Positions 6,977 to 15,461 are shown, numbered from the stretch's first letter. The stretch is 34,862 bases of DNA from an uncultured Prevotellaceae bacterium (GCA_945921235.1 CAMEKH010000008.1:1-34862); one strand, 5' to 3'. Notes: a model not told the origin generated them from the sequence alone. Made by a program: numbers and translations.

Positions 6977-8014
6977 ATGGAAAAGAACAATGAAAACAAC
7001 GGTTTGGATTGGTCGAATCTGTCGTTCGGTTATATGAAGACCGATTTTAATGTGCGCTGTGCATACAAAGATGGGAAATGGGGCGAAGTAGAGGTGTCGG
7101 AATCGGAATATATCAACCTGCACATGGCAGCAACGTGCTTGCACTATGGGCAAGAAATCTTTGAGGGATTAAAAGCCTTCAAGGGGAAAGACGGCAAGAT
7201 ACGCATTTTCCGCTTGGAAGAGAATGCCAAGCGCATACGTCGCAGTGCTGAAGGAATAAAGATGGCACCACTGCCCGAAGAGAAGTTCCGCGAGATGGTA
7301 GAGAAGGTAGTGAAGCTCAATGAGCGTTTTATACCGCCCTATGGAAGCGGCTCATCGCTATATATCCGTCCGCTTGAAATCGGAATATCGGCACAAGTGG
7401 GAGTGAAGCCTGCAAGTGAGTATCTGTTCTTGATTTTCGTTACGCCCGTAGGACCTTATTTCAAGGAAGGTTTCAAGCCTACAAAGGTGGCAATCTACCG
7501 TGAGTTCGACCGTGCGGCACCCTGTGGCACCGGACGCTGGAAAGTGGGAGGCAACTATGCCGCCAGCCTTGCCGCCGGAGAGCTGGCACGCCAAGGCGGA
7601 TATTCGGCAGTGCTATATCTCGACCCAAAAGAGAAAAAATATATCGATGAATGTGGACCTGCCAATTTCTTTGCTATAAAAGATGGCAAATATATTACGC
7701 CGAAGTCGGGTTCGATTCTGCCGTCGATTACCAATATGAGCTTGCAGCAGATAGCCAAGGATATGGGACTTGAGGTGGAATGTCGTCCTGTGCCGCTCGA
7801 GGAGCTTGACACGGTGGAAGAAGCAGCCGAGTGTGGCACGGCAGCCGTAGCGGCTCCAATCAGCGAGGTGCACGACATCGACACCGGAAAGAAATATGTG
7901 ATAGCTAAAGACGGACAGCCCGGACTGGTGACTACGCAACTTTATAATCACTTGCGAGCCATTCAGCTTGGCGATGAACCCGATGTGCATAATTGGGTTT
8001 CAATAATAGATTGA
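6977..8014 (+). CDS. ilvE: Branched-chain amino acid aminotransferase
   Basis: This fold-type IV PLP enzyme catalyses the last step of valine, leucine and isoleucine synthesis (and the first of their breakdown), transferring the amino group from glutamate. Family features include GYMKTDFNVR, CLHYGQEIFEGLKAF, RIFRLEENAKR, SGSSLYIRPLEIG, and the PLP-binding lysine in GRWKVGGNYAASL (about residue 189), then YIDECGPANFFAI and CGTAAVAAPI. Length (about 345 residues) is normal for the long BCAT type. The ATG at 6977 is preferred over an in-frame GTG at 6971. Its stop codon overlaps the start of the HD-domain gene by one base (TGATG), so the two are translationally coupled. Confidence 0.95.
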   Translation: MEKNNENNGLDWSNLSFGYMKTDFNVRCAYKDGKWGEVEVSESEYINLHMAATCLHYGQEIFEGLKAFKGKDGKIRIFRLEENAKRIRRSAEGIKMAPLPEEKFREMVEKVVKLNERFIPPYGSGSSLYIRPLEIGISAQVGVKPASEYLFLIFVTPVGPYFKEGFKPTKVAIYREFDRAAPCGTGRWKVGGNYAASLAAGELARQGGYSAVLYLDPKEKKYIDECGPANFFAIKDGKYITPKSGSILPSITNMSLQQIAKDMGLEVECRPVPLEELDTVEEAAECGTAAVAAPISEVHDIDTGKKYVIAKDGQPGLVTTQLYNHLRAIQLGDEPDVHNWVSIID

Positions 8015-8592
8015 TGATGATTGATTATATATCGATAATCGAAAAATACTATAGCACGGGCAGTGATGCCTACAACCTATTGATAACACACAGCCGACAG
8101 GTAGCCGAGTATGCCATGCAACTCGCCGACAGGTCGGCTGTGGCTATTGACAGGGATTTTGCCTACGAGGCGGCGATGCTCCACGATATAGGAGTGTTCA
8201 AGACTAATGCTCCCGGCATATTCTGCTATGGCAGCGAGCCTTATCTGCGCCACGGGTTGATAGGAAAGGCAATTCTTGAAGCCGAAGGGCTGCCACGTCA
8301 TGCCCTTGTGTGTGAGCGCCACATAGGAGCAGGGCTTACTGCCGAGGAGATTACAGCACAACACTTGCCGCTGCCGGCTATTGATATGCTTCCGCTCACT
8401 ATTGAAGAGAAAATAGTGTGCTATGCCGATAACTTTTTCTCAAAATCACACATTGCACAGGCAAGAAGCTATGAGCAGGTGTGCCGCCAGATGATGCACT
8501 ATGGAGCAGGCACTATGGCACGGCTCGAGGAGATGCATAGTCTTTTCTGTGAATATCAAGAGCCACAATATGAGGTGGCAACGGCAATATAA
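8014..8592 (+). CDS. HD-domain phosphohydrolase (HDIG type)
   Basis: This is a 192-residue single-domain HD protein, predicted to be a metal-dependent phosphohydrolase acting on an unknown nucleotide or phosphate ester. Visible metal ligands are H26 (ITHSRQVAEYA), the H57-D58 pair (AAMLHDIGVF), H80 (LRHGLIGK), H103 (CERHIGAG) and the Asp of CYADNFFS. I start it at 8014, where ATG overlaps the ilvE TGA, because the upstream in-frame sequence is ilvE coding. It is probably made from the ilvE transcript. Small HD proteins next to biosynthetic genes are common in Bacteroidales, but the substrate cannot be told from sequence. Confidence 0.85.
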   Translation: MMIDYISIIEKYYSTGSDAYNLLITHSRQVAEYAMQLADRSAVAIDRDFAYEAAMLHDIGVFKTNAPGIFCYGSEPYLRHGLIGKAILEAEGLPRHALVCERHIGAGLTAEEITAQHLPLPAIDMLPLTIEEKIVCYADNFFSKSHIAQARSYEQVCRQMMHYGAGTMARLEEMHSLFCEYQEPQYEVATAI

Positions 8593-8593
8593 C

Positions 8594-9130
8594 TTAGAGC
8601 GATGGATACACGTTGCTCTTTATTTTATTTGCTGCGGCTTCAATCTCCTCTTTGGAAAAATCGCCTCGAGTCATAAGCCTCAGTTCTATGGCATTCAGAT
8701 GCTTGGCGTAGGGAGGCTGAATATATTTGAAATCGGCATTGAGCTTAAACCCGAGCGACTCATAGAAGGAAATGCGTTTACGAGTCAAGACATCGACGGG
8801 AGGCTCCACTTCGAGCACTATGCGCGAGCCGACATGAGCTATGAAATCCTCCATTACACTGTGTCCTATCCCTTTGCCACGCATTGCCGTGGCTACAGCC
8901 AAATGCTCTATGTAGTGGAAATCGCCGAAATTCCAGTGACTGACGAAGGCTTGTAGCTCCGAATTCTCACTATCGGTGCAAACACGTATGCCGAAGTCGG
9001 GGTTTTGTTCCAACAAGTCGATAACGAGATTGAAATCGCGGCGTTCGTCGGCGGGGAAAGAATATTCATAAAGATTCTTTATTTCTGTTATAAATGTCGA
9101 CTTAGAGCGTATTTCTTTGAAATTATGCAT
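8594..9130 (-). CDS. GNAT family N-acetyltransferase
   Basis: A 178-residue protein with the GNAT fold: the acetyl-CoA pyrophosphate loop is RGKGIG (residues 84-89) following HYIEHLAVA, and the C-terminal part has RKRISFYESLGF, the usual beta6-alpha region. The acceptor substrate is unknown; the family includes protein and small-molecule acetyltransferases. The C-terminal extension (DFSKEEIEAAANKIK) is not diagnostic. It converges on the HD gene with a single base between the two stop codons, so no room exists for a terminator between them. The gene diverges from the Lrp-type regulator 120 bases away. Confidence 0.88.
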   Translation of the reverse strand: MHNFKEIRSKSTFITEIKNLYEYSFPADERRDFNLVIDLLEQNPDFGIRVCTDSENSELQAFVSHWNFGDFHYIEHLAVATAMRGKGIGHSVMEDFIAHVGSRIVLEVEPPVDVLTRKRISFYESLGFKLNADFKYIQPPYAKHLNAIELRLMTRGDFSKEEIEAAANKIKSNVYPSL

Positions 9131-9250
9131 ACTTTTTTGATAATTTATTAAATGTTTAAGGCTGAAATTTAAATAAAATGATTACCTTTATATGCCAAAA
9201 GCAAAGTAAATACTTTTTCTTGAATTAAAAAAATTAATAGATATTGTCAC

Positions 9251-9715
9251 ATGGCAAATTCACAATTAGATTCTTTAGATTACAGAATTTTGAAGATGTT
9301 ATCGCAGAATGCGAGAAAACCTTATCTCGAAATAGCCCGTGAGTGCAACGTATCGGGGGCTGCCGTGCATCAGCACATACAGAAAATGTACAGTCTTGGG
9401 GTGATGAAAGGCTCGGAAACGCTTATTGAGCCATCGTCGGTGGGCTACGATACTTGTGCATATATAGGATTTTTCCTCACCGACCCATCGAAATTCGATG
9501 AGGTGGTGGAGCAACTCAAAGAGATACCCGAAGTGGTGGAGTGTCATTTCACTACAGGAAAATATGATATTTTCATCAAACTTTATGCGCACAACAACAG
9601 TCATCTGTTGCAGATAATCCACGACAAGCTACAAAATCTTGTGTCGGTGCGCACAGAATCGTTAATCTCCTTCAAAGAGGTCTTTAAGCGTCAAATACCG
9701 ATATCCGAAGAATAA
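9251..9715 (+). CDS. Lrp/AsnC family transcriptional regulator
   Basis: A 154-residue regulator with an N-terminal winged helix-turn-helix (LDYRILKMLSQNARKPYLEIA, then VSGAAVHQHIQKMYSLGVM) and a C-terminal RAM/ligand-binding domain (residues about 70-145, including EVVECHFTTGKYDIFIKLYA). Such proteins form octamers that wrap DNA and sense amino acids. The recognition helix sequence GAAVHQHIQ departs from the classic pattern but the fold is clear. A near-consensus -7 element TACCTTTA lies at 9183-9190. The divergent acetyltransferase gene is a possible target, as is its own promoter; the effector is unknown. Confidence 0.93.
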   Translation: MANSQLDSLDYRILKMLSQNARKPYLEIARECNVSGAAVHQHIQKMYSLGVMKGSETLIEPSSVGYDTCAYIGFFLTDPSKFDEVVEQLKEIPEVVECHFTTGKYDIFIKLYAHNNSHLLQIIHDKLQNLVSVRTESLISFKEVFKRQIPISEE

Positions 9716-9801
9716 TTTTTGTGCCCTATTCCGGTATCGGTAGAACAATCCACGCATAATTGTGGTTATCACTATAAGTGAATAGAAGCATTTTAGAAAA
9801 A

Positions 9802-10593
9802 ATGGATAACGACCAATTGCTACTCGATGCCATTTTTTGCGCTCGCCGGGCGGGAAAGGTGCAACTCGAGTATTTCCGCACGTCGAATCTGGGGATTACG
9901 ACGAAACTGAACGATAGCGACATTGTTACTGTTGCCGACAAGCTCTCGGAAGAGGCGATAATAGACTTTGTGCATGAGCATTATCCCTACCACTCCATTC
10001 TTTCGGAAGAGTCGGGAAGTGAATTGCACGAGAGCGATTATGAATGGGTTATTGACCCTCTCGACGGGACTACGAATTTCAGCTCGGGGTTGCCGACGTT
10101 TTGCGTGTCGATAGGCATTCGCTACAAAGGCACTACTGTGGTGGGCGTGGTCTATGCCCCTTATTTAGATGAGCTTTTCCATGCCGTGCGTGGCGAGGGA
10201 GCTTATCTCAATGGGAAAGCTATTGCAGTGAGTGGAAAGAGCGATATCCACAAGTCGGTGGTATCGACCGGTTTTCCTGTCGACAAAAATGTGAGTGCTG
10301 ATAATAACATGGACAATGTGGAGCGAGTGCTGCCACTTGTGCGAGGACTCAGGCGCTTCGGTGCGGCTGCAGTGGATATATGCTATGTGGCGGCAGGATT
10401 GCTCGATGCCTATTGGGAGCTGAACCTACATGAATGGGACGTGTGTGCAGGATTGCTCATTGCCGAAGAAGCGGGAGCTGAAATAGAGCATTTCCGAACC
10501 GACCGCAATGTGTCGGTTCTTGTGGCAACGCCGGCTATAGCCGAAGTGATTTCGCCACTTCTCGGCAGGGAGCCGCGCACAAAAAATGATTAG
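9802..10593 (+). CDS. Inositol-1-monophosphatase family protein (SuhB-like)
   Basis: A magnesium-dependent sugar or inositol phosphate phosphatase of the IMPase family. The catalytic signature is complete: the metal ligand Glu70 in SEESG, DPLDGTTN (residues 85-92) and the second motif HEWDVCAGLLIAEEAG. At 263 residues the length is normal. I start it at the ATG at 9802 (MDNDQLLLDAIFCARRAG), which matches the usual N-terminal helix; an in-frame GTG at 9778 would add eight residues. Its stop overlaps the stop of the convergent barrel gene. The physiological substrate is uncertain: family members act on inositol phosphate, adenosine bisphosphate or serve in ribosome biogenesis. Confidence 0.9.
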   Translation: MDNDQLLLDAIFCARRAGKVQLEYFRTSNLGITTKLNDSDIVTVADKLSEEAIIDFVHEHYPYHSILSEESGSELHESDYEWVIDPLDGTTNFSSGLPTFCVSIGIRYKGTTVVGVVYAPYLDELFHAVRGEGAYLNGKAIAVSGKSDIHKSVVSTGFPVDKNVSADNNMDNVERVLPLVRGLRRFGAAAVDICYVAAGLLDAYWELNLHEWDVCAGLLIAEEAGAEIEHFRTDRNVSVLVATPAIAEVISPLLGREPRTKND

Positions 10594-11351
10594 AAATTAT
10601 ACCCAAGCGAGAATCTCCATGCTTGGTTCTTCAGCGAGAATCGGCTTGGATTTTCAATGGTGTTCAAAGCTATGTTTTTCAGTCCGGCTTCATAGTGCGC
10701 GCCAATGCAGTAGTGCTTCAGCACTGTAAGCTCCAATCCGAGCACCATTCCGAAGTCGGGACGTTTCACATGAATCAAAGCATCGCTATTGGGACCGAAG
10801 TAGTCGCCTTTACTGAAATTAGAGCCGAAATACCCGTCGGAGTCGTCACTCCCCTGGTATGCGAATGAAGTACGCTTTCGCGAGCCACCAATGCCGTGAG
10901 CTAAATACGCACCCAGTTCAAGACTCAGCCTTGCACTCTCGCCGAGATTGATGGTGGGGCACAATAGGATTGGAATGCTGAAATAATAGTAATTGGAGTG
11001 TGTGTAAGAGCTGTTCATCGATTGAGTTTTACTATCAGACGACATTGCTGTGACGTCGTAGGCTCGCGTCTGGAAATTGCAGCCGGTTTTTATTGAGAAG
11101 AAATTGGTTATAGCCATTTCTGCCATCACTCCTATGTGGAATCCAGAGCGCCAAAACACATTATATTGCGATGTGCGAGGCATAATATTCAGCGTGTTAT
11201 CGGAGATATTGGAAGTTGTTATTCCTGCTCGTAGACCTATTGTCATAAATTTATCGGGCTTTCCGCCATCGATTATTGGCACAGAGGCCACAACACTGAA
11301 ATTCAATGAGAGCAGGAGCGTAATTATTGTGACGATTCTTTTGAGTTTCAT
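10590..11351 (-). CDS. Outer-membrane beta-barrel protein (PorT-like family)
   Basis: The 253-residue product has a signal peptide (MKLKR start, hydrophobic core, cut after VVA) and alternating aromatic/hydrophobic strands typical of small barrels: KFMTIGLRAGITTS, SGFHIGVMAEMAI, FSIKTGCNFQ, YYYFSIPILL, ARLSLELGAYLAHG, DFGMVLGLELTVL, HYCIGAHYEAGL, and a last strand ending in Phe (WRFSLGYNF). The domain resembles the Bacteroidota outer-membrane beta-barrel family PF13568. Function is unknown. A -7 element TATCTTTG on the minus strand (11434 to 11427) fits its promoter. Its stop codon overlaps that of the convergent IMPase gene. Confidence 0.85.
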   Translation of the reverse strand: MKLKRIVTIITLLLSLNFSVVASVPIIDGGKPDKFMTIGLRAGITTSNISDNTLNIMPRTSQYNVFWRSGFHIGVMAEMAITNFFSIKTGCNFQTRAYDVTAMSSDSKTQSMNSSYTHSNYYYFSIPILLCPTINLGESARLSLELGAYLAHGIGGSRKRTSFAYQGSDDSDGYFGSNFSKGDYFGPNSDALIHVKRPDFGMVLGLELTVLKHYCIGAHYEAGLKNIALNTIENPSRFSLKNQAWRFSLGYNF

Positions 11352-11655
11352 AAGTAGGTTCTTTGTGAAAAATAATATTAAATCCTGGCTATAGTGTTAT
11401 AAGCCTTGTATGATTGATACATTTTACAAAGATAGGTAAAATAATCGGTGTGTATTAGTCCATATTTCTTGAAAAGTAGCAATAACGATGATTAACGATG
11501 CTTAAGCAGACTTTTGTACAATTATGATAAAATAAAATTGCTCGAAATAGCTGTTGTTTCGCAGGAATTAGTTAACTTAGCACAGTTTTTTGGCAGCGAA
11601 GTATTGATTTGACGTAATCGGCTGAGAAACATTTTTTTATGTAATATTACAAGAT
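11352..11655. other. Divergent intergenic region between the barrel gene and the YitT gene
   Basis: It contains the minus-strand -7 element TATCTTTG (11434 to 11427), a direct repeat TAACGATG at 11483-11490 and 11493-11500 (10-base period), and directly after it the perfect palindrome TGCTTAAGCA (11499-11508). I find no convincing promoter for the plus-strand gene and no protein gene. Confidence 0.5.
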
Positions 11656-12570
11656 ATGACATCACAAACGAGGAAAAACGTAATAGGCGAACTGAAAGAT
11701 TACATAATGATAGTGGTGGGTCTTGCCCTTTACGCATTCGGGTTCACTGCATTTATTTTGCCGGAGAAAGTGGTTAGTGGCGGACTTGCCGGTGTTGCAT
11801 CGTTGGTATATTTCAAGTTTGGCATACCGGTGGCAATCACCAACTACACTCTGAATATTTTGCTCCTGATGATGGCGTTCAGGGTAGTAGGCAAGAAGTT
11901 CGTTATCCGCACGGTGTTCGGATTCACGGTAATAAGTACTTTCTTTGGAATAATGCAGCCTCTTTTCCCCGAGCCGTTTGTCGATAACCAACCGTTCATG
12001 AACATAATACTCGGCGCCATAATGTGCGGCATGGGAGTAGGAGTGGCATTCGTGCACAATGGTAGCACCGGAGGCACCGATATATTGGCGGCAATGGTGT
12101 CGAAGCGCACCAATGTGACCATAGGGCGCACAATACTCTACACCGATATATTCATCATTTCAAGCTCTTATCTGCTGTTTCACAGCATAGACAAGATAGT
12201 GTATGGCTTTGTGATACTGCTTATTGTGTCGTTTGTGTGTGATTATGTAATCAACACCAACCGACAGGCAGTGCAATTCACTATAATCTCGGAGAAATGG
12301 GAGGAGATAGCCAATGCCATCAATAATGAGGCACACCGAGGTTGCACGATGTTGCATGGCACAGGGTGGTACACCAAGCGCGATGTGAAGTTGCTGATAG
12401 TGATGTGCCGCAAGATAGAGTCGGTGACGATTTTCCGCATAGTCAAGTCGATTGACAAAAATGCCTTTGTCACTCAAGCCAATGTGAATGGCGTGTACGG
12501 AGTAGGCTTCGATGAATTTAAGGTGAAGTTGCAGTCGCATAAGAGTAGTGATGAGGCGACTGAAGCCTGA
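11656..12570 (+). CDS. YitT family membrane protein with C-terminal DUF2179 domain
   Basis: A 304-residue inner-membrane protein. About six hydrophobic segments fill residues 15-205 (for example YIMIVVGLALYAFGFTAFIL, IPVAITNYTLNILLLMMAF and VYGFVILLIVSFVCDYVI) with the conserved GGLAGVASLVY and HNGSTGGTDILA loops of the YitT family. The C-terminal soluble part (residues 215-290; GCTMLHGTGWYTKRDVKLLIVMC in outline, then VNGVYGVGFD) is the DUF2179 domain, thought to be a ligand-binding domain. The transported or sensed compound is not known. The gene stands alone with its own upstream region; the small barrel gene downstream is about 95 bases away. Confidence 0.9.
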   Translation: MTSQTRKNVIGELKDYIMIVVGLALYAFGFTAFILPEKVVSGGLAGVASLVYFKFGIPVAITNYTLNILLLMMAFRVVGKKFVIRTVFGFTVISTFFGIMQPLFPEPFVDNQPFMNIILGAIMCGMGVGVAFVHNGSTGGTDILAAMVSKRTNVTIGRTILYTDIFIISSSYLLFHSIDKIVYGFVILLIVSFVCDYVINTNRQAVQFTIISEKWEEIANAINNEAHRGCTMLHGTGWYTKRDVKLLIVMCRKIESVTIFRIVKSIDKNAFVTQANVNGVYGVGFDEFKVKLQSHKSSDEATEA

Positions 12571-12665
12571 ATGACAGGCGATGATGCTGTCGCAAAGTGA
12601 ACAAAGCGGTGTATTTGGCTGTTATTAATAAAATATAAAAGAGTTTTATTTAAAATGAAATGAAT

Positions 12666-13145
12666 ATGAAAAAGTTTGTTTTGACATTATTATGTGCTGT
12701 TGGTATAACTTCGGCAGCGAATGCCGCAGGTGGAGATATGGCATTTGGTGTAAATATGGCACATGCTTCGTGGGCAAATCAGATGGGTATCGGAGCAAAG
12801 TTCCAGTGTGAGCTTGTCGATGCTTTCAGGGTTGAGCCATCGTTCAATTATTATTTTGAAAATGCCAATTGGCGCTCATGGGACGTTAATGTGGATTTCC
12901 ATTATGTAGTTAATGTATCGAATAAATTTGATGTATATCCATTGGCAGGACTCGGATATTCCAACTGGAAATACGACTTGGGAGAGAACACTACATATAA
13001 TCAGGACCGATTTGTGTTTAATCTCGGTGCCGGTGGCGAAGTCGCTTTAACGGAGCGTATAGCATTGACGGCAGAGTTGCGCTATCAGCTTATGAAGGAT
13101 TTCGGACAATTGGACACTATGGTTGGCGTGAAATATCGCTTCTGA
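12666..13145 (+). CDS. Small outer-membrane beta-barrel protein (porin family)
   Basis: A 159-residue protein with a typical signal peptide (KKF start, hydrophobic core, cut after ANA before AGGDM). The rest is an eight-strand-type barrel: MAFGVNMAHASWA, GIGAKFQCELV, FRVEPSFNYYF, DVNVDFHYVVNV, FDVYPLAGLGYSNW, FVFNLGAGGEVAL, ALTAELRYQLM, and the terminal strand MVGVKYRF ending in Phe. This resembles the OmpX/OprF-N-type barrels of Bacteroidales. The ATG at 12666 puts Lys-Lys right after Met; an ATG two codons earlier at 12660 is equally possible. The metal-binding lipoprotein gene begins 36 bases downstream, so the barrel may be part of the metal-uptake transcript. Confidence 0.85.
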   Translation: MKKFVLTLLCAVGITSAANAAGGDMAFGVNMAHASWANQMGIGAKFQCELVDAFRVEPSFNYYFENANWRSWDVNVDFHYVVNVSNKFDVYPLAGLGYSNWKYDLGENTTYNQDRFVFNLGAGGEVALTERIALTAELRYQLMKDFGQLDTMVGVKYRF

Positions 13146-13181
13146 TAAGTTAAAAAACAAAAGACAACTAACCCCAAATAG

Positions 13182-14072
13182 GTGAAAAGAATAAAAAATA
13201 TGTCGGCATCGTTGCTTTTGGCGGCGATGTCGCTTATCGTGATAGCATCAGGATTGACGTCGTGCGGAGCACGAAGCTCTACCGAGCGGATAATAACAGT
13301 GAGTATTCAGCCACAGCGTTATCTGCTTGAGAGGATTGTTGGCAAACACTTCAAAGTCCTTTGCCTGCTTCCGCAGGGAAGTAATCCCGAGGTCTACGAG
13401 CCGAGCATAAAGCACCTGATGAACCTTGAAAAGAGCGAGGCGTATTTCTGCATAGGCAATATAGGTTTTGAACTTGCTATTGTGGAGAAAGCTAAGTCGG
13501 AGAATCCCGATTTGAAGATTTTCGACAATTCCAAGGGCGTGGAGCTGATTCGCGGCAGCCATGATGTGGAGGAGCATGAAGGACATGTACATGAGGTGGA
13601 CCCTCACATCTGGACGTCGGTAAAAAATGCCTTGATAATTGCAGGAAACATGCTCGAGGCAGTAGTGGAACTTGACTCGGCGCACGCCGATGAGTATCGC
13701 CGAAATTTCGATAAATTGGCTGCCGAACTTCAGAAACTTGATTCTGCTATAGCATCGCAGCTCGAGTCGGTAACAGTGCGCACATTTTTGGTGTGGCATC
13801 CTTCGCTGAGCTATTTTGCCCGCGACTACGCATTGCACCAGGTAAGCATGGAATATAATGGCAAGGAGGCTCCGGTGGCACACCTGAAGGCTGAAATCGA
13901 TGAGGCGCGGAAGAGCGGAGCACACATTTTCTTCTATCAAAAAGAATTCGATAGCCGGCAGATTGCCACGGTGAATGAGCAGATTGGCGCAACAATGGTG
14001 ACTATCAACCCGATGAATTACCAATGGGAAGCGGAAATTAGAAACATAGCAAATGCACTTACCTCAAAGTAA
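13182..14072 (+). CDS. znuA: Zinc/manganese ABC transporter substrate-binding lipoprotein
   Basis: This is a cluster A-I metal-binding protein that captures Zn(II) or Mn(II) outside the inner membrane and delivers it to an ABC importer. The N-terminus is a lipoprotein signal with lipobox LTSC (Cys28). Likely metal ligands are H142 (DPHIWTS) and H206 (VWHPSLSYFARDY). The first canonical His of the family (PHxYEP) is Glu here (NPEVYEPS); I recall the same in Bacteroidales relatives, so it need not mean loss of function. A His/acidic loop precedes H142, as in zinc proteins. The GTG at 13182 is chosen because it supplies the basic n-region (KRIKN). The ATPase gene begins two bases after the stop. 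Confidence 0.88.
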   Translation: MKRIKNMSASLLLAAMSLIVIASGLTSCGARSSTERIITVSIQPQRYLLERIVGKHFKVLCLLPQGSNPEVYEPSIKHLMNLEKSEAYFCIGNIGFELAIVEKAKSENPDLKIFDNSKGVELIRGSHDVEEHEGHVHEVDPHIWTSVKNALIIAGNMLEAVVELDSAHADEYRRNFDKLAAELQKLDSAIASQLESVTVRTFLVWHPSLSYFARDYALHQVSMEYNGKEAPVAHLKAEIDEARKSGAHIFFYQKEFDSRQIATVNEQIGATMVTINPMNYQWEAEIRNIANALTSK

Positions 14073-14073
14073 A

Positions 14074-14751
14074 ATGATAGAGCTGCGCGGCGTGAGCGTG
14101 GATTATAACGGTTATCGTGCGCTGTGTGATGTCGACATGACGGTCGATGAGGGCGATTTTGTGGCTATAACAGGTCCTAACGGCGGTGGAAAAACTACAT
14201 TGCTGAAGGTGATTTTGCAGCTGATAAAGCCCACGTCGGGCACAGTGAACTTTCGCAGTAGCGGAGCTTTGGTGACAAGCCTCAAAATAGGCTATCTGCC
14301 GCAGAAGAATATGATTGACAGTCGGTTCCCGATAACGGTGGAAGATGTGGTGCTGAGCGGATTGCTTGGAGGAAAGGGCATTTTTCATCGTTTTTCCGGA
14401 GAAGAGCGCGCTAAAGTAGATGCAATGCTCGAAGTGGTGGGAATGACCGACAAGCGTAAATCGGCTATCGGCGAGTTGTCGGGCGGTCAGTTGCAGCGCA
14501 CTCTGCTGGGGCGTGCTCTGATTTCCAATCCCTCGGTGTTAGTGCTCGATGAGCCGTTGTCCTATATCGACAAGCGCTTTGAGTCGCATCTTTATGATAT
14601 AATAGCCGATTATGCTCGGCACACCACGATATTGCTTGTGTCGCATGAGATGACTACCATCTCGCAGATGGCAAATCGCCACTTGATTGTCGACAAGACA
14701 GTGCACGATTGCAAGGCGGCTCATCACTATGTTCGCTCGGAGTGTGAGTGA
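14074..14751 (+). CDS. znuC: Zinc/manganese ABC transporter ATP-binding protein
   Basis: A 225-residue ABC ATPase of the metal-uptake type. All motifs are present: Walker A GPNGGGKTT (34-42), Q-loop at YLPQK, signature LSGGQ (135-139), Walker B VLVLDEP (155-161) and the H-loop SHE. The D-loop region PLSYIDKRFE is typical of ZnuC-like proteins. I use the ATG at 14074, immediately after the znuA stop; an upstream in-frame ATG at 14053 would overlap znuA. It should energise import through a membrane permease, but no permease gene follows: the next gene is on the other strand beyond a terminator. Confidence 0.92.
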   Translation: MIELRGVSVDYNGYRALCDVDMTVDEGDFVAITGPNGGGKTTLLKVILQLIKPTSGTVNFRSSGALVTSLKIGYLPQKNMIDSRFPITVEDVVLSGLLGGKGIFHRFSGEERAKVDAMLEVVGMTDKRKSAIGELSGGQLQRTLLGRALISNPSVLVLDEPLSYIDKRFESHLYDIIADYARHTTILLVSHEMTTISQMANRHLIVDKTVHDCKAAHHYVRSECE

Positions 14752-14776
14752 ACGGGCGTAGCCTGAATGTCGCAGG

Positions 14777-14818
14777 AAAAAAGAAGCTGCATAATGGATT
14801 CACCTTATGCAGCTTCTT
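14777..14818 (-). terminator. Terminator between znuC and the rubrerythrin gene
   Basis: A perfect 14-bp stem, AAGAAGCTGCATAA (14781-14794) with TTATGCAGCTTCTT (14805-14818), has a 10-base loop. The run of A residues at 14777-14782 gives a T tract for minus-strand transcripts, so it ends the rubrerythrin message best, and probably also stops znuC transcripts from the other side. Confidence 0.88.
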
Positions 14819-14843
14819 ATTGCTTTAATGCACTGTTATGCTA

Positions 14844-15395
14844 TTATTTCTTGAAATAGCGGTTGAACAAACCTTCAAAGCCCTTGCCGTGGCGAGCTTC
14901 GTCTTTTGCCATTTCATGAACAGTGTCGTGAATAGCGTCGAGGTTAAGCTCTTTAGCACGCTTTGCGATGCGGAACTTGTCGGCATTAGCACCAGCTTCA
15001 GCCATCATGCGCTTCTCAAGGTTAGTCTTGGTGTCCCAAACTACATCGCCAAGCAACTCAGCGAATTTAGCTGCATGTTCAGCCTCTTCCCAAGCGTAGC
15101 GCTTGAACGCTTCGGCAATTTCGGGATATCCTTCGCGGTCGGCTTGACGCGACATTGCAAGATACATACCCACTTCAGTGCACTCACCGTTGAAGTGAGC
15201 GTTGAGGTCTTTAATCATTTCCTCATCGCAGCCTTTTGCTACGCCTATTTCGTGCTCGGATACGAATTCAATAGCGTCGGTAGCTACAACTTCTTTGAAT
15301 TTGCTTGCAGGAACACCGCATTGTGGACACTTCTCGGGAGCTGCATCACCTTCGTAAACGTAACCGCATACTGTACAAATAAATTTCTTTGCCAT
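14844..15395 (-). CDS. Rubrerythrin with N-terminal rubredoxin domain (reverse rubrerythrin)
   Basis: A peroxide-scavenging non-haem iron protein of anaerobes that reduces hydrogen peroxide with electrons passed through its rubredoxin site. The rubredoxin domain comes first (Cys7, Cys10, Cys23, Cys26 in CTVCG and CPQCG) and the ferritin-like di-iron domain second, with EExxH-type ligands in [10 protein letters not shown] and [10 protein letters not shown]. This order is reversed from classic rubrerythrin. It has 183 residues. A PerR-type repressor gene lies immediately upstream on the same strand, and an inverted repeat sits in the gap between them, which suggests peroxide-controlled expression. 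Confidence 0.95.
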   Translation of the reverse strand: MAKKFICTVCGYVYEGDAAPEKCPQCGVPASKFKEVVATDAIEFVSEHEIGVAKGCDEEMIKDLNAHFNGECTEVGMYLAMSRQADREGYPEIAEAFKRYAWEEAEHAAKFAELLGDVVWDTKTNLEKRMMAEAGANADKFRIAKRAKELNLDAIHDTVHEMAKDEARHGKGFEGLFNRYFKK

Positions 15396-15428
15396 AGTTT
15401 TTTATTATTTAATTGATTAAATTAAAAA

Positions 15429-15443
15429 TATAATGTAGTTATA
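15429..15443 (-). promoter_or_regulatory. Candidate PerR operator before the rubrerythrin gene
   Basis: TATAA (15429-15433), five bases, TTATA (15439-15443) is a perfect inverted repeat spanning 15 bp, the same length and A/T character as PerR boxes (TTATAATnATTATAA in Bacillus). It lies 34 bases upstream of the rubrerythrin start and 19 bases after the repressor stop. The match to the consensus is partial. Confidence 0.4.
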
Positions 15444-15461
15444 AAAGTTTTATCTTGTCTA

